Source: Aquila chrysaetos chrysaetos (Eukaryota > Chordata > Aves > Accipitriformes > Accipitridae). From it: a DNA stretch of 64,000 bases. Both the position numbers and the translations under genes were made by a program. Positions 28,300-42,180 of this stretch are shown piece by piece (position 1 is the stretch's first letter; each line of letters begins with the position of its first letter). Under the pieces are notes generated by a model. It saw only the letters and a program-made list of their open reading frames with translations. It did no database searches and was not told the DNA's origin. The stretch is taken from NCBI RefSeq assembly GCF_900496995.4, contig NC_044004.1, positions 83,583,538-83,647,537 of the forward strand. The letters run 5' to 3'.

Positions 28300-31200
28300 T
28301 CAAAGTTCACATAACTAATGAAACTGGACAAGTAGTACATTCTTGCTTTCTTCTTATACCAACGCAGAGCAACCTGGGAAAAAGCAATACCTATTCATTA
28401 ACATTCTCCAACTCTCCCCTCATACCTCACCTAATATTATGCACAATGCACTAAGGCACTGTATCTACCTTACTGTCACTTTTTTGGCTCACCCTCTGCT
28501 TCCCATCTTGTGCTTGTTGCAGCTAATAAAACACAGGCCTGAGATTTTTAGTAGAGACCCTGGGCAGCTACCACACCCTTCTTTTAAAGACAGAAAAGAA
28601 GAAAAAAAACCCCACACCCCCCCTCTCCAGCACCAGTTAAAGAGCACAGAAAGGAAGATGGAAGCTGTAAACACACTGGCTTATGGACACCTTTAATTCT
28701 GTCAATGGTTACAGAGTTCAGCGAGGACCTGAAGCAGAACAGGATTATTTGAGTGCCTTACTGGTTCAGAATTAAGCCTTAAACGTAATACCATTTAAAA
28801 AACAGCAGCAAAAGTAACAACTGTGGGAAGAGGCAGCAGCTGGCAAGCAGAACATTCTCATCCTTACATGCTCCTCCTCCATCCTTGACGAGTGGTCTGA
28901 GTTCTAGCCTTCATAAAGTGCTAAAGAGAGAGGCGAGCGAGTCCTTAGGTAACCCTTCTGACAACTGGTGCTTTTGTTCAGTACTGAAAGCTGCTGCAGC
29001 ACAGTCTCTCTCCACACACCCATACCACTCCATAGCAAAACATTGTTTAGTCACCCTTTAATTTCCATATATTTATAAAACCATAACCATTTCTTTCAAT
29101 CTCTTGCTTCTTCTGAAGTGTTTCAATTACAGGCTCATTTGTCAAGCTGTTGGCTATTAAAATGAAACAGCCCTCCTATTTTGTCTCTCACTGTGGGCCT
29201 TGATCTGGTATATTACCAGTTACTTTAAAACGCCTCATCCTGCACCTAAATGCCTTCCCCCTTTTGACAAACTAGACAAACACTAGCTCCTACCAATCTT
29301 ATTAAATGGGATTAAGGTTACAGTAAATAGCCTGTCATGTAAAGGATATCTTATGCAGATCCCCTGTGCAGAAACACTTGTTCTCCAGCAAGTAGGAAGG
29401 GTTGTGTTTTAATTACATATTTGACCAAAAAAACCTAAACTGAAAACCACATGGATACAAGGGAATAGTTTAAAGCAATTGACATAGTAGGGAAGTAAAT
29501 AGTTTTATTACATTCAAAAGTCACACACAATGAACATTGCCATTAACTTTATTAAGCTGCAGCGCAAAGATGTTCACAGTAGGCAGTTGCAAGAGTTGAA
29601 CACAGGACTATAGAAATAGCATCTGGGGCTTGGAAGAGTAAAATCTTACCAGGTTATGGCAGCAGGGACAAGGTTTGGGAACAAGGCCTTGCTGACTGGA
29701 AAGTATTTATGGATCAGAGCTAACAAAGTGTGCAACAAGAATCCTGCTCAGCAAGCATGTGATTTCAGACAAGTAAGTTATCCACAGCAGGAGTAGGATT
29801 TTCCACCTCTTCATCCAATACCATTGAGGTCTGAAGCTTAAGTTAACCACCAAGGTCCTGTATCACCACGACCCCCTGCCCCAGTCCATCAATAAAGACT
29901 ATCTACTCAACCTTTAACCAAATCTAACCCAAGAGCCAGCCAGGCTGAACCCTGAAGGACAAGCCATCAGCAGCAACAAGGAGCAGACAGTACTGGACCA
30001 GACCTCTGGAAAACAAACACCAAAAAGCAACCACTCTGCTTGGCATAAGCATACTTGCACCCTAGTCATGGATATTCTCTTCATTTTCCTTCTTTCACCA
30101 CAACTATTCTGGCAAGGGAACTTTTAAACAAGTCTATACAATGGGAAAATATTTCCTGGAACAGATCCTCCAATTAAATTTGAGCTACAGAAAATATTTA
30201 AAAAACCTTAAGCAAGGACCTAGAAAATGCAAGCCTGACATATGATTATTTGGAGTCACAAGCAACTGAGGTTAAGATTGTAAACAAAAGGGCAGTAAAC
30301 AACTTCAGCTGCTTATCATTCTGACCACTACAGCAAGTGGAGGTTTCCTGTAATTTCACATCTAGCCTGTCTCTTTCAAGCTAAACAACAGGTGAACAAA
30401 CAAACAGGTAGTCCAAGATGAGTTTTCTTTGTACTTCAAGTAGCACAGACCCACCAGGAGGAATTGGAATCAAAGCGTAGATCTAAAAAACTGTCTTCCT
30501 GCCTGCTGTTCTCTCCACATATTCTTCTTCAGGTAGTACATATGTGCCATTCACCAGAGGCAGGAAAAAAGCCTTTCAATTCATCACAAAAATGTATCTT
30601 AGAAGACAAGGATGGCAGGGTCTAGCAGCACTTGTTCTTTGTGTTTCTGTTTACATGCGTTCTACTTCTGCTTTATTTCACAGGTTTTCTGCCAAGCTCA
30701 TTTCTATGTTCTTTTTTTTATCCTGAAAAACTTAATAGCAAAGTTGAGTTTCTGTTAACTGTAACCACCATCTAGAGAAAGAGAAATGATGCTAAACCAT
30801 TAAATCTTTAACACAAATTATGCCTGACCTGTGGAAAGAATACCTACAGCATAAATAGGCGTTACTTCCATGAGACTTGCAATTTGCAACAGGACATCCA
30901 TGTTTGACATGTTAAAAACTACATCTGCTAACATTTTAAACATAACTCATGTAAGCAAGGTTGCTTCTCTTATGTTTAGGGAAGAGACATTAGCTCCTTG
31001 ACAATTCATTCAGAAAGAGCAGAATGACCCCATTGCACAGCTAAGTTGACTGTTCATCCACACAGGTTCTGGAGAAGAGTATGAAGGGCAAGTGCTTCAG
31101 TCATTACAGCAACACAGCAGTCCCATCACCCCTGAGGAGCAGACTGGAAGAGCAAAGACATGATCTGTAAAATCACCCTGCACAAGGCTGTGCGCCTTAC

Positions 31201-34200
31201 CAAGTTGTTAACTAGAAGTGGTCACTAGTGTAAACTTGAAATTCAGGCTTACATTAGAGGATGGACTCTGATTCAGGATATAAGTACTATGACTAAAGCA
31301 AAATAGAATAATTTTAACTAGATACAAGTAGAGAAAAAAGGCAATAGTCAGTCCCATATATTCTAGTAGGGTTGCCTACATTTTGGCATGACAATTATTT
31401 AAAAGATCAAGAACTTAGGGTTCTCTAATATATTTGAGGTCATTGGTTAATACCAAATTATTCCTCTGAGGACAAAGCCTATTTACTTTCCTCAGAAAGT
31501 CAAATTCAGATTCAGTTATTAAACTAGACTACAATTGCACAAGCAAATCCTTCTGAGTACAGTTCATGAACACAGGTAACAACCTCACATTTATACCATG
31601 TGGCTAAATCAAGTGTTAAAACATACAATCATGCAGGATTTATTGGTAGCTGTTAAAAACATAGATATTCTGCACATAAAGCCCCAGAGCCATCATTAAT
31701 TTATATATGTGGAAGACACGAGACATGCTTAGTTATATGCATGCACTGGATGCAATACTTACTTGAAATTTAAGAAGCAGAGAGGAAAAGAAACCTTTTC
31801 AGCACCAGTTAGTAATGGCGATATTTTAGTAGATCCAAAACCAGGCAGAGTCAGAGGATATGCTGAAAGCATACGTAAGCTAGCAACTGTGCTCCCTCAA
31901 AACACAGAGAGTTACATACCCACCCATTTCACTGGTGTCTACAGTGGCTGAAAGAGGACCAAGCATGTAAGCAACCCAAAGCTTAAACTCTACGGAAGTT
32001 TCCTCCCTGTACCCAATTTTTGAACCCATCCCTTCCTCCTCCAAACACCCAGTACAAACACACAGGAACTGGCACTGCCTCTGTCACAAGCTGACCCGGT
32101 CCAGGAGTCATACTCATTTGGTGCCAAGAGGAAGAGTTGAAATAGCAGGCATAGCATCACAGCAGAAGGTTTGTGTAGCTCCAAGCCTTCAGCCAGCTTG
32201 ACTCAGCCAGTAAGCACAGGCAGTAAGACTGAGTTAGCCTACTCATGTTCTGTTTGCATAGCTGTAGAACTCATGCTAGGCCTTGTGCTACAGAAGTGAC
32301 TGTACCTCCTGGGGTGGCCAACAAGTTCACCAGTTAGCTTAGCAAATAGTTGCTACTGTTGTCCTTGTCCTATCATCTTGGCTTCTTCCGATGGCTCTCG
32401 GTGTCAGGAAAAAAGCTTCATTCTTCACATGAATGCCCACAACATTTAATCTCAGCCCAACATAACTGTAGTTGCATCTGTTGTGTTGCTGTGTATCAGA
32501 CAGTGTCATTCAGCAAATACTAATGCTGAAGACTTCACTGCACTGGTGCCTCACAAAGGATGAATTAAAGCATCTAGGGCAGCTGAGGCAACAACTCCCC
32601 ACCCCACAAGCCTTGGCTCCACTGAACTAAGTTAGCTTTTTCATGAGAACTGTTTCACCTTTTTCTCCTTATACTTGGAGTTTTCCATTGCAACAATTGC
32701 CATGCTCCTTTTGCCAAGTAGAACCTTACAAACTGCCCCAAGCCTTAGCATCCAATTTTTTCTTTTCTATGGAAGTTGGACAACTTCACTATCCTTTCAG
32801 AAAGAATAATATTTTAACTTGAGCACTACAGCCTGTTGTGCAAGCTCAGCATACCATATAATGAAAAGAATTACTAAATTGTCTTTCTGAAGCCATAACA
32901 TCCCTGGCATTGCTTTTCCATCAAATATTGTTACCTATGCAACTAAGGCCCTTGCAGTGCTTTACAAGTGTCAGCCAAGAAGCAAAAAAAAAAATCCTGT
33001 CATTGAGGGCTGTCTGTGCAACATGAAGCAGATTACAAACCTGTCACTGTAAACTCTACACTTCTGAACACAGGTCAAACAGCATGAGACTCGTTGCTCA
33101 AGACAACAACATCAGGCAGAGCAGCAGTATCACTTAAGCACAGCCATGGACAACTCAGTTGAAGACTCTGCCTTGTGGAGGTTACAGAGCTGAGAAATGG
33201 CATGTCACAGAAGACATAAACGCTGCATGCACCAGTGAGCTGTCATTGCAGGAAGAAACACTAGTTTTAAGAACACCACAAGTCATCTGTAAGGCATCAC
33301 TGGAATTGCATCTACAGTACAAGTTGTGAGAAGCAGTTAAAATTATGACCTTATAAGTAAACTAAGGGTGCCTATTCATCCAACAGCAGCTCAAATAAGG
33401 GTACCGAGTAAACACATCCCCAAAACTACATTAAAAGAAAAGCTAACACATTTAGAACTTCATTTTTAAATTTTTTTTAAAGCAAAACCAAAAAAAGCTT
33501 TTCAAATACATTGGAAAAGTTCGTGCCATTTTATTTTCACAGAATTCTGGGACTTGTTTCCAGCCTCCTGATGTTCATTTCTGTTTTCAACTTGCACATC
33601 ATTGCTAGCATTAAAGCTAGCTCTGCAAAGTAGAAGTAGGTTGCCTGCAACTTCATTTCATCAGTTCTTATGAAAATTAATATAGCATACAACTCAATGT
33701 ATGCATTTTTAAGTTCAAGTTCAATGCCTGTAGATGAAAAACTAGATACAGTAATACCAAAAGCTAAACTCCAAGAGGGGACCAAAGCCAGTACACTGCT
33801 TGACACTATATGCCAAATACCTAATGGATAACGAACAAGCACTTATGCTTATCCAAACAGAAGATGAAATAATCCTATAAATACTAAGCCCCCCTCAGTG
33901 TAAACATTAACCTTTGAGGGAACAGCCTTGTACCAGCAACTGACACAGCATGACTGTGACTAGAAAGATGCACACAGCCATTGGCTTCTTCAGGGCTGTG
34001 TTTGTGGCAGTCACCAGGATTACCCAGCAACATTAGTGAGCCTGGGAAGGCCCGGGAGCCCACACAAGCTACCTGCAGTGCAGGGTACCATCTTACCCTC
34101 TAATTGAGACAAATCCTGGGGGCACTAACTACATAGCTATACAGAAGTTAAATTCCACCCCTTCCTCTGCTGTTAAGCTTACCCTTCAACCACTCCTGGA

Positions 34201-37200
34201 TTCTGATGTCATTGACTTAAATTGGGAGACAGGTTATCCCAAGCTTTCACTCTTCAATCTTTTGCCAGAAAAAGATGAAGTAGGCAGCATCTTCTCTCTG
34301 TGCACTTTGGGCTATCTGCATACATTTAACTCAGTGCCTTGCTCCTCAGTTATCTTCCAGCCCACAACATGCAAAAAAACATAGTAAAATGGGATATATT
34401 AAGTTTTTTTCTGGTTCTCTTAAAAACTCCTGAAGTTGTTTTGCCCAACTTCCAAATGTTCATTTCCTTGACTACTTGGAGTTGTTTATAGCCCGAGGGT
34501 TTCCAGTGTCACCTTATGCCCCTACCTTATCAGCCCCATACTCCATACCACTTGACATATTTGTCTTTCAAGGCCCCTGCTATCTCATCAGACTTGTACA
34601 CTACAGCATTGACAAGTCCCAAAAACATCTCCCTCTAAACAGTAGCAACACACTTGACTGCAACCTAGAAAAAAAGTTTGTTACACTTAGGCTATAGAAC
34701 AGTAAAACCAAAGTCCATCAGCTTAGGCAATCGCACCTGGTCATTAGAAAATGCTACAGTTTGTTTTGCTTGTTACAGTTGACCCAAAACCAGCTCCACA
34801 GACCAAAACAAGTTAGAAAGAAGATGCAATACATGTCAGTCCTGAAGCCTTGCAAAGTCTGTGCTGGGTCAGTGGCCTCTTACTAGCCATGCCACCGGGC
34901 TATCTTTCTTAGCACTAAATCAAGCAAGCACCCTACAAGGCTGTTGGGATCTACAGCACTGAAATTCTCCCTGCTACCTCTGTCTTCTAGCTCTTTCCAG
35001 CTGCCTACACACCCACCTCCCATTTCATTTAAAAAAAAAAAAAAAGGTAGTTTTACCTGGATCCTCCTGGTTCTGTGCAGCTCCCATACTTCAGCAAGTT
35101 AAGCAAATGGAGAAGTGATGTCTGTACCAAGAGCAGGTGACAGATACAATAGCTGGGCTCACACAAATGCTGAGACATCTTAGGGCTATATTCTTCTGTT
35201 TGCAGTGCAAGAAACATTGAAGCAGGCATACTTCTCCACTAAAAGGAAACAAAAAGTGACAAAAAAAGTAAGAGGTAAGAAGAAACACCAGAAGTATGAA
35301 GGAGTCTTGATCCTAGATAGTACTACTACAGGACATGAAGTAAAAGAAAAGTTTCCAGTGATAGATTCCTTTTCTCCTGCAAGGTGTAGGCCACAAGGGA
35401 GCTGCAGACCTGGTACAACATCCCAGGGCCTGACTGCATTCTCTGAGCTGATCAGCAAGCTCCTGGATTAAGCACCACCTGCTCTGACACAATGGCCAGT
35501 GAACAAAGACCCAGAAATGGAGGCTAACTCCCAAACTGAAGCTAAGGGGCACAGCTCAAAGGTACCTGGGCCAATTACATGCACACTGGGACACGACAGC
35601 ACCAAAACCTGCAGTCTCCAGCTGCTGCGTAGATCTGTGGCCAGATAACACCCAAATCTGCATGCATCACAACAAGCCTTTGTTTTGGTCCAGGCACTCA
35701 TTTCCAATCATGACCAAACACCCAAATGTTTTTAGCCCGCTACTCCACTCTGCCCTGAACCATTGTGAATTAGAGACATATTGCCACCTATGGATTAAAT
35801 AACCATAAACCCATAATGCCAATACCATATTTGTCTGCCCACCAAGTCCTACACCAAGATAATCCCAAACAGAAGGAGCATTTCACCCACTCTCCAAACA
35901 CTGAGATCTCCTCACTTCAGCATCCAGTTCAGTTAACATGAACTTAGTCCTGGACCATCAAACAAGAGATTGACAAGGAACACCTAAAAATCATCCCTGC
36001 CTCAAAGGTGTCCAGGCCTGAAAGAAAGCCCTTCCCACCATGCTCTTCACATTTCCCCTCCCTGTCACTTAGCTCTGCTTCTGGTTTTAAAAGGGTTTAC
36101 CTCAAACTGCATTTCATTTCTATTCAGTGCAGACATTTGGTGGTCAAGCTGGTGATGGCAACTGAACAACTGTAGTGCTGTCCTCACACAAAAAGTGACC
36201 AGTAGAATTGCATTCACCACCCACTTGAGAAACAGCTAGTGCAGTTTATCAGCTCATCTCAGCAGGGATGCAAAGTCTTTTCCCATTACAATGGCAACTA
36301 GTGGTAGGAAAAAAAAAGTGTAGGCAGTAATGATGTGTTAACTAATCTTTCTCCCTGTACCTCATTTCTTCTTCCCCAAGCTTCACAGACTTGCCAGTCC
36401 TGTGTCTTAAGTAGAGTAAGTGTTGAGTGGATGGTATACCCAGACTAAGTTACTCCTGTAAATGCATATCAAACCCAGGAGAACACAGGCTGGGATTTTA
36501 TCTGCATACCAAACAGCACATCCCCAAGCAACATTAGCTTCATAAATGCTCTGTATTGCTATTAACAGTCTCAGACAATCCTGCATGCTAAAGCAAAGTG
36601 ATTTTTTCCTCCTCTCTCTAAGAATAAGGAGCTGACAGCAAGTACCTTTTCCAGGTGACCTGGCCCTCATGAGCAGCTGCAGTCCCTGAAAATGATAACA
36701 CATAATGTCTTATTCTACTACTATAAGCTACTGCAAGCCCTGTGCTACTAGGATTTAAAACCACATTTAGGTCAGCAAAAAAGTCTCTAGCTGGTACAAT
36801 TAACTGAATTAACTGGTAGAGCCTGAAATATATTTCCAAGTGCACAAAAAACTAAAGGAAAAAGTGCTAAGCACACTGAACTTAAAGGTACTTCAAGCAC
36901 AGGTTACCCAAACTACAGGGAAATGGCCTTCAGTCTGGCTTGTCACTACTACCCACCCCCAACACTTGCTCTCCAGCACAGCAATCACTTCTGGCTAAGT
37001 CAGAAATAAGTGAAATGGTATCAGAGCCTATCTGGGAACCCCTAGTCCCCCTTTCAGTGATCAAAGACACTTTTGGTGCCTGCAGCATTCACCTGAAATC
37101 ATGTCACTCAGTAGAGACCTCACAAGTCTCTCTAGTTAATGACTAGCTGCGTACAGGAGAGCACAGAAAGCTCCAACATACAGACATTACATTGGCATTA

Positions 37201-40200
37201 GCCTTAGTACTTACAGACATAATTGAGAGAATGCAGATAGCAGGAAAATACACAAAATTATACCATGTATCTTGCTAAGTGATTTTCAAGTGGTACATAA
37301 ACACTATTTCATTGTAATCTTGAGAGCTTCAATGAAAAAAACTATTAATCTACCAAGATGCCGATTTTATTACACTCCTGTCACAGAACTACTCTCAAGC
37401 ATGTTTCCTGTGCTAAGCTTAAACATTTTTATATTTCAGAAGCTACACATTCCTAAAGCAGCCACTTAGGAAAATGACACTTAGTACATACGGTGGTCTG
37501 CTAGTCCCCAATTTGTACTTTCAACACATGTAAAAACATTTTAAATCAGAAAGAGATTACTCAATGACAGAATAGCATTGGATCACGAACACAGAGAGAC
37601 TCCAGAAAAAACTCACAATAGACTATCCATTACCATCACTCTACCATCTTTAGCATACTCACATTTTTCTTAAGCTACTGACTTCAATATCAATGACTTC
37701 CATTAGAAAAAAGCTCTTCTTTTGACTGCTGTTACTAGAAGCAAATCACCAAGTTGATTTTTACCACCTGCAAATAGTTAAGACTTACAAAGGACACCTG
37801 CTTTAACAGAAAAAAAACCATCATTATGATGATCAGACATACTTATCTGCAAGTGTTTCAGTTTTTTAATTTCCATCCCTAAAAACAAGTCTAAAATCTC
37901 AAAAATTCACATACTCCATAAGCATATATGCAAGACCAATGATAGCTCCTTGAAATGAACCAGATATTAACTCTGTTCCAAACACAAAATCAAACAAGAT
38001 GCACATTCCTAACTTCAGATAAATTTGAGTGTATTTCACATGAGGAGAAGCTATCAATTTGTTTTAGATCATTTTGTGATAAACTGAAAGTGTTATATGG
38101 GCAGGCCTAGGAAATGAACCTCTCTCCTTACCCTTGGAAGCATAACACCATGTACCTCGCAATTCTACCTGCACCAAGTCATGATTCTCTCCACACCACA
38201 GGGATCATCAGCTTTCCTGAAAATCTGGTTCCCCATACTGCACAGCACTCATACCCCAAATACACAGTGAAACACAACAGCAAAGTACAAAAGAGAGAAA
38301 TAAAACAAAAAAATCGTACAGATGGCTTAGATCCAAAGGCCAAATAAGCCACTGATAGCTATGCACAAAACAAGTCTTACCTGACAAAAAAGGAGAAGTA
38401 GCCCTTGGCCTTCCTGGTTTATTTTTCAGCTACACTGCTTAGCAAGTAGATGACGTACTCACGCTCTCAGCCACAACAGTTTGAGAAGCACCACACAAGA
38501 CAAATATCCTACAGACCAGTTGAACAAGTGTTTAAGTAGTCCACTGGGAAACAGAGAGGAAGCTCTGCCTCAGTACTGCACAGCTGTTCTGAAATGCCTC
38601 CAAGTGGTTTGACTACAGCTTTTTCAATCTGCACATCTCCACTTCTCTGAGGCAGCACTAAAAACACATCAGGTGAACACTCTGAATACTTAGAGTCACT
38701 GTCAGACCAAGGCCTAGCTTTTTTTGCAGCATAGATGGTTATGTTTCAAGACTTCAATTCCCACTTCTTTAGTTATAACATCACTTAAGATTAACCTAAT
38801 AAGAATAATCTGACAAAACTTAATATTGACCCAAAAGTTACAGTGCATTATCTCTGTGTACTACCTCAATCAGTTCAGCTAGTCTTTGTGCCAAAAAAAC
38901 TGTATTGTGTCCAAGAACTAACTCTTAATTAGTGTTACCTGAATTATCCAGGCATTAAATAAATGCTCAAAACACTACTTGCAATCTTAAGTGAGTCGTC
39001 CGAGGCAGATCTGGTCAAGGATAAGAAGCTCTGATATGAGCTTTGTACCACACATTGATGAAACCAATAATTCTAACCCCACACTCTTCTGCATCAGCAT
39101 CTGGTCCTACACTATTGAATTCAAATAGTGAGTTTAACCATCAACCTCAGAAAGCAAGGAACAAGCTCTGCATAACATGTGATATAGAGAGACTTCAACA
39201 TACCTCAAGCAAGAGAACACCAGCTGCAATTGTTGCACCCAATACCTTTGTAATACTGCATGTCACTGTGAACCTGTGTTTACATGTACTTATTGAAGAG
39301 ATTCCTAGCTTAGAGGACTAGAGAGGCATAACTACATCTTACAGTCATTCCCAACCAGCAAAATCAAACAAGGTTTGGACAGCCATTTAAGACATACATT
39401 AACTGGAACTCCTGGGTCAACAGCTAGGACAACTGGGTAAAGGTACCAGGTGAGGCTGGCCAGGGCATTTCTTAGTACCCTCAGTTCTCCAGCACACTCC
39501 CAAGATTTTCTGCCTCCTGTGAGGATATCCAGCACATGAACTGACAGCAGGACAAAGCCTGCTACACCAAGTCACTCAATAAAACACTATCAAGTGCCCT
39601 CTTCAAGGACTCCTTTAAGGAGTGTTTCACTCTGTTTTGAGAAAAAAGGGAGAAGAATCCTCAAAAAGCAGTTCTTCATGCCTCACAGCACCTGCTGCTA
39701 AAGACATTTTACAGCAGTCAGTGATGAAACAACTGAGCAGGTACTTGAAGTTGGTGTCAAACCAGGGCTGCTCCTACACAAAAGCATGATAGCCAAAGCT
39801 GAACAAGAGAGCCACAACTCACTCCTACCTTGACACAGCCAACCTGCTAACACCAGAAAAGTAAAACTCACATTCTAGCTACTAACCTCAATAACAAAAA
39901 GTAATAACTATATATACAAACCAGTATAGAAAGGCACCTACTCCAAGTACATACTCCTTCCAAATGTCATAGCATTTTCACATCCTAAGCACATTTTCTC
40001 CTCTGAAATTAAATTCAGGATTTCATCCACAGGCATTAAACACCCTGTCACTACCTAGGAAAACATTCCCTGGGCCAGGTAGAACAGAAGAGAAACCTCA
40101 GCATCTGAACATAGGACTAAAAAGCACTAGTCTCATAACTGAGTGCAGCAGAGCAGCAGCGCCAGAGACATGGGGCAGAAAAAACACTTCACTACAGCTT

Positions 40201-41415
40201 GTGGACACCACTACCGCTTGTAAAGAACATAGAGCTCACAGGCTACACTACACCTTTCACAGTGCTTCTGGAAAGCACAACACTTGCCAGTTAAACCCTG
40301 TCAGCACTGAGCAAACTAACCTGGTCATACAAGCAATACTGCCATATGACTAACTCCAACCAAGATTAGAGAGCTCCACTGAAAAAGTTAAGAGAGCATC
40401 CTACTAACATGAGGACTTACTCCCTAAAAGGCACCCCACCTCCTTTAAGCTCAGCATTACACCTCATAGGTAAGACACAAGCTGCACCAGACAATTAAAC
40501 ATGCCCTATGCAATTAGCAGATGATGGTTTAGCAAATTGGTTTTGGAAACACTCTACCATCAGAGTGATTCCAAATTATATTTCTCAACACAGTGATAGG
40601 TACTTTATTTAAATAGAAACATGTTTATATACATACTTATACATTTTTGGATATTCTTTTTTCAAACACTTACATTTTTATAACAGTTAGTGTTCAAACC
40701 AGCTTTAACACAACAGACAAATTCTGTTCCTGGTTGTGCTAGCAAACCTGAAGAATAGCTTGGGTATTATCATCCCCATCAATGATAAGACAAATGTAGC
40801 TTATGAAGCTATTGCTACCAACCAACCAAGACAAATAGTTAGTAGAATTAATGCAAAAAAACCTCTCTGCCTCTCACCACTCACCAAGCAAATACCAATT
40901 CCTCATTGTGACTAGGATTCCTGCTCTTAACAATTAAAACTAGATTAATTAGCACAACCATCGATTACAAAAAACTTACCAAAGAAATGATTTCCCCCAA
41001 AAAAACTATGCTCAACACACAGCCCTCCCAAAAAGAAGGCTATAAGCACAGATAGCATGACAGCTTTAACATACCCCCACAAAAATACTTCCACACCTAG
41101 CTAAGATAAGAAATTAAAGCATAATAGGGGAAGAGACTTAAATAAGCCGCAAAATCCTAGAACAAGAAAAAATTAAGTCTTTACTCCATAAGCCAGCATA
41201 TGGATATCCTTTAAATAAAAAAGGTAAATCCTTTCCCCTCAAAAAACTCTGAGAACAAACACCCCCTTGACACAGCCACAAGTTTATGTGGTAGCCGTTA
41301 ACTAATACATTATTCACCTCAACAGAACTCCAAACACAACATTTAAAGACAAAAGCACAAAAAAAACCTGAAAAATTAAAACCCAATATAACTGCATCAA
41401 AACAAACAACAACGG
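28300..41415 (-). other. Probable long intron(s) of an unidentified minus-strand gene
   Basis: The + strand has a persistent A-over-T and C-over-G excess. In 39841-39900, for example, I count 29 A, 11 T, 16 C and 4 G. CpG is very rare throughout. In vertebrates the non-template strand of transcribed DNA tends to carry G+T excess, so this pattern indicates transcription from the minus strand. The skew runs up to about 41.4 kb and stops at the CpG-rich promoter, as expected for intron 1 downstream of a start site there. No exon is recognised inside with confidence, and minus-strand frames are short. A poly(A) run lies at 35031-35045. Confidence 0.45.
35206..35274 (+). other. Exon-like segment on the plus strand
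   Basis: A 69-nt segment (23 codons) is bracketed by a good acceptor, 'ttcttctgtttgcag', and a good donor, AGAG|GTAAGA. It is open and lysine-rich, with KRKQKVTKKVR near its end. Reading continues open past the donor for about 65 further codons if unspliced. It lies on the strand opposite to the transcription inferred from base skew. That leaves a chance pair of splice signals, an exon of an overlapping antisense transcript, or a wrong strand inference. I recognise no family. Confidence 0.15.
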
Positions 41416-41419
41416 TTAC

Positions 41420-41680
41420 ACAGCTGAGAAAAACCGGCTCGTGACAACGACCGTTATGTACTCCCGCCCGAGCTCACGATTGGCGGTTCCCGCGTGACGC
41501 TCGCAGCGCTGACTGGACAGCGAGACTCAGACCCCGCCCCCCTGCCCCGCCCCGGCAGCAGGTGCGCGGTGGCCACCCCGAGCCTTTAAGAGGCCCCGCC
41601 GTACCTGACGCCGCCGGCAGGGGGCGCCCTCGCGAGAACGGAACGGGACGCCGCGGCGGGAGCGGGTACGGGCACGGGCG
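41420..41680. promoter_or_regulatory. CpG-rich, probably divergent promoter
   Basis: AT-rich DNA gives way within about 50 bp to CpG-rich DNA. Motifs in order are an inverted CCAAT box in 'gattggcgg' (41478-41486), an E2F-like TTCCCGCG (41487-41494), a CRE-like CGTGACGC (41493-41500), clustered GC boxes (41532-41555), a CTCF-like core (41611-41629) and a TCGCGAGA element (41630-41637) of the kind found in housekeeping bidirectional promoters. On the minus strand, GTCAG|GTACGG at 41605/41604 could be a first-exon donor. Base skew is A+C rich to the left and G+T rich to the right on the + strand, which supports outward transcription in both directions. The exact start sites are not determinable. 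Confidence 0.6.
41611..41629 (+). promoter_or_regulatory. CTCF-like binding motif
   Basis: The sequence 'ccgccggcagggggcgccc' matches the well-known CTCF core (CC..GCAGGGGGCGC) closely. It sits at the edge between an AT-rich, CpG-poor domain and a GC-rich domain, which is a plausible insulator position. Occupancy cannot be judged from sequence. Confidence 0.45.
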
Positions 41681-42180
41681 GAGTGGGGGGTGCCCTGACT
41701 GGAAAGGGGGGTCCTTGACTGGAAGGGGGGAGTCTCTGACTGGAAGGGGGTGTCCCCGACTGGAGGGGGGGGGGTCCCTGACTGGAAAGGGGGGTCCTTG
41801 ACTGGTAGGGGGAGTCTCTGACTGGAAGGGGGTGTCCCCGACTGGAGGGGGGGGGGGTCCCTGACTGGAAAAGGGGGGTCCTTGACTGGTAGGGGGAGTC
41901 TCTGACTGGAAGGGGGTGTCCCCGACTGGAGGGGGGGGGGTCCCTGACTGGAAAGGGGGGTCCTTGACTGGAAGGGGGGAGTCTCTGACTGGAAGGGGGT
42001 GTCCCCGACTGGAGGGGGGGTGTCCCTGACTGGAAAGGGGGGTCCCCCGACCGGAGGGGGGGTCCCCTGACTGGAAAGGGGGGTCCTTGACTGGAAGGGG
42101 GGTGTTCCCGACTGGAAGGGGGGGCCCCTGACTGGAAGGGGGGGGTCCCCGACCGGAGGGTGGGTCCATGACTGGACGCG
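41681..42180 (+). repeat. G-rich minisatellite with four-unit higher-order period
   Basis: About 24 tandem units of 20-21 bp share the frame TGACTGGA-G(5-12)-TCCC. Four unit variants (GGTCCT end, AGTCTC end, TGTCCCC end and a long-G-run unit) recur in the same order about four times, giving a higher-order period of roughly 82 bp. A less regular block of about eight units follows, including GACCGGA variants. The + strand is extremely G-rich with one run of five or more G per unit, so it is rich in potential quadruplexes. The minus strand yields long proline-rich open frames (up to 464 codons, 41527-42921) that are by-products of the repeat. The array abuts the promoter region at 41.4-41.7 kb. 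Confidence 0.95.

Noticed and set aside
33537-33842. 101-codon hydrophobic minus-strand frame
   Set aside because: It is AT-rich, without splice or start context or recognised homology; chance is likely in 64 kb.
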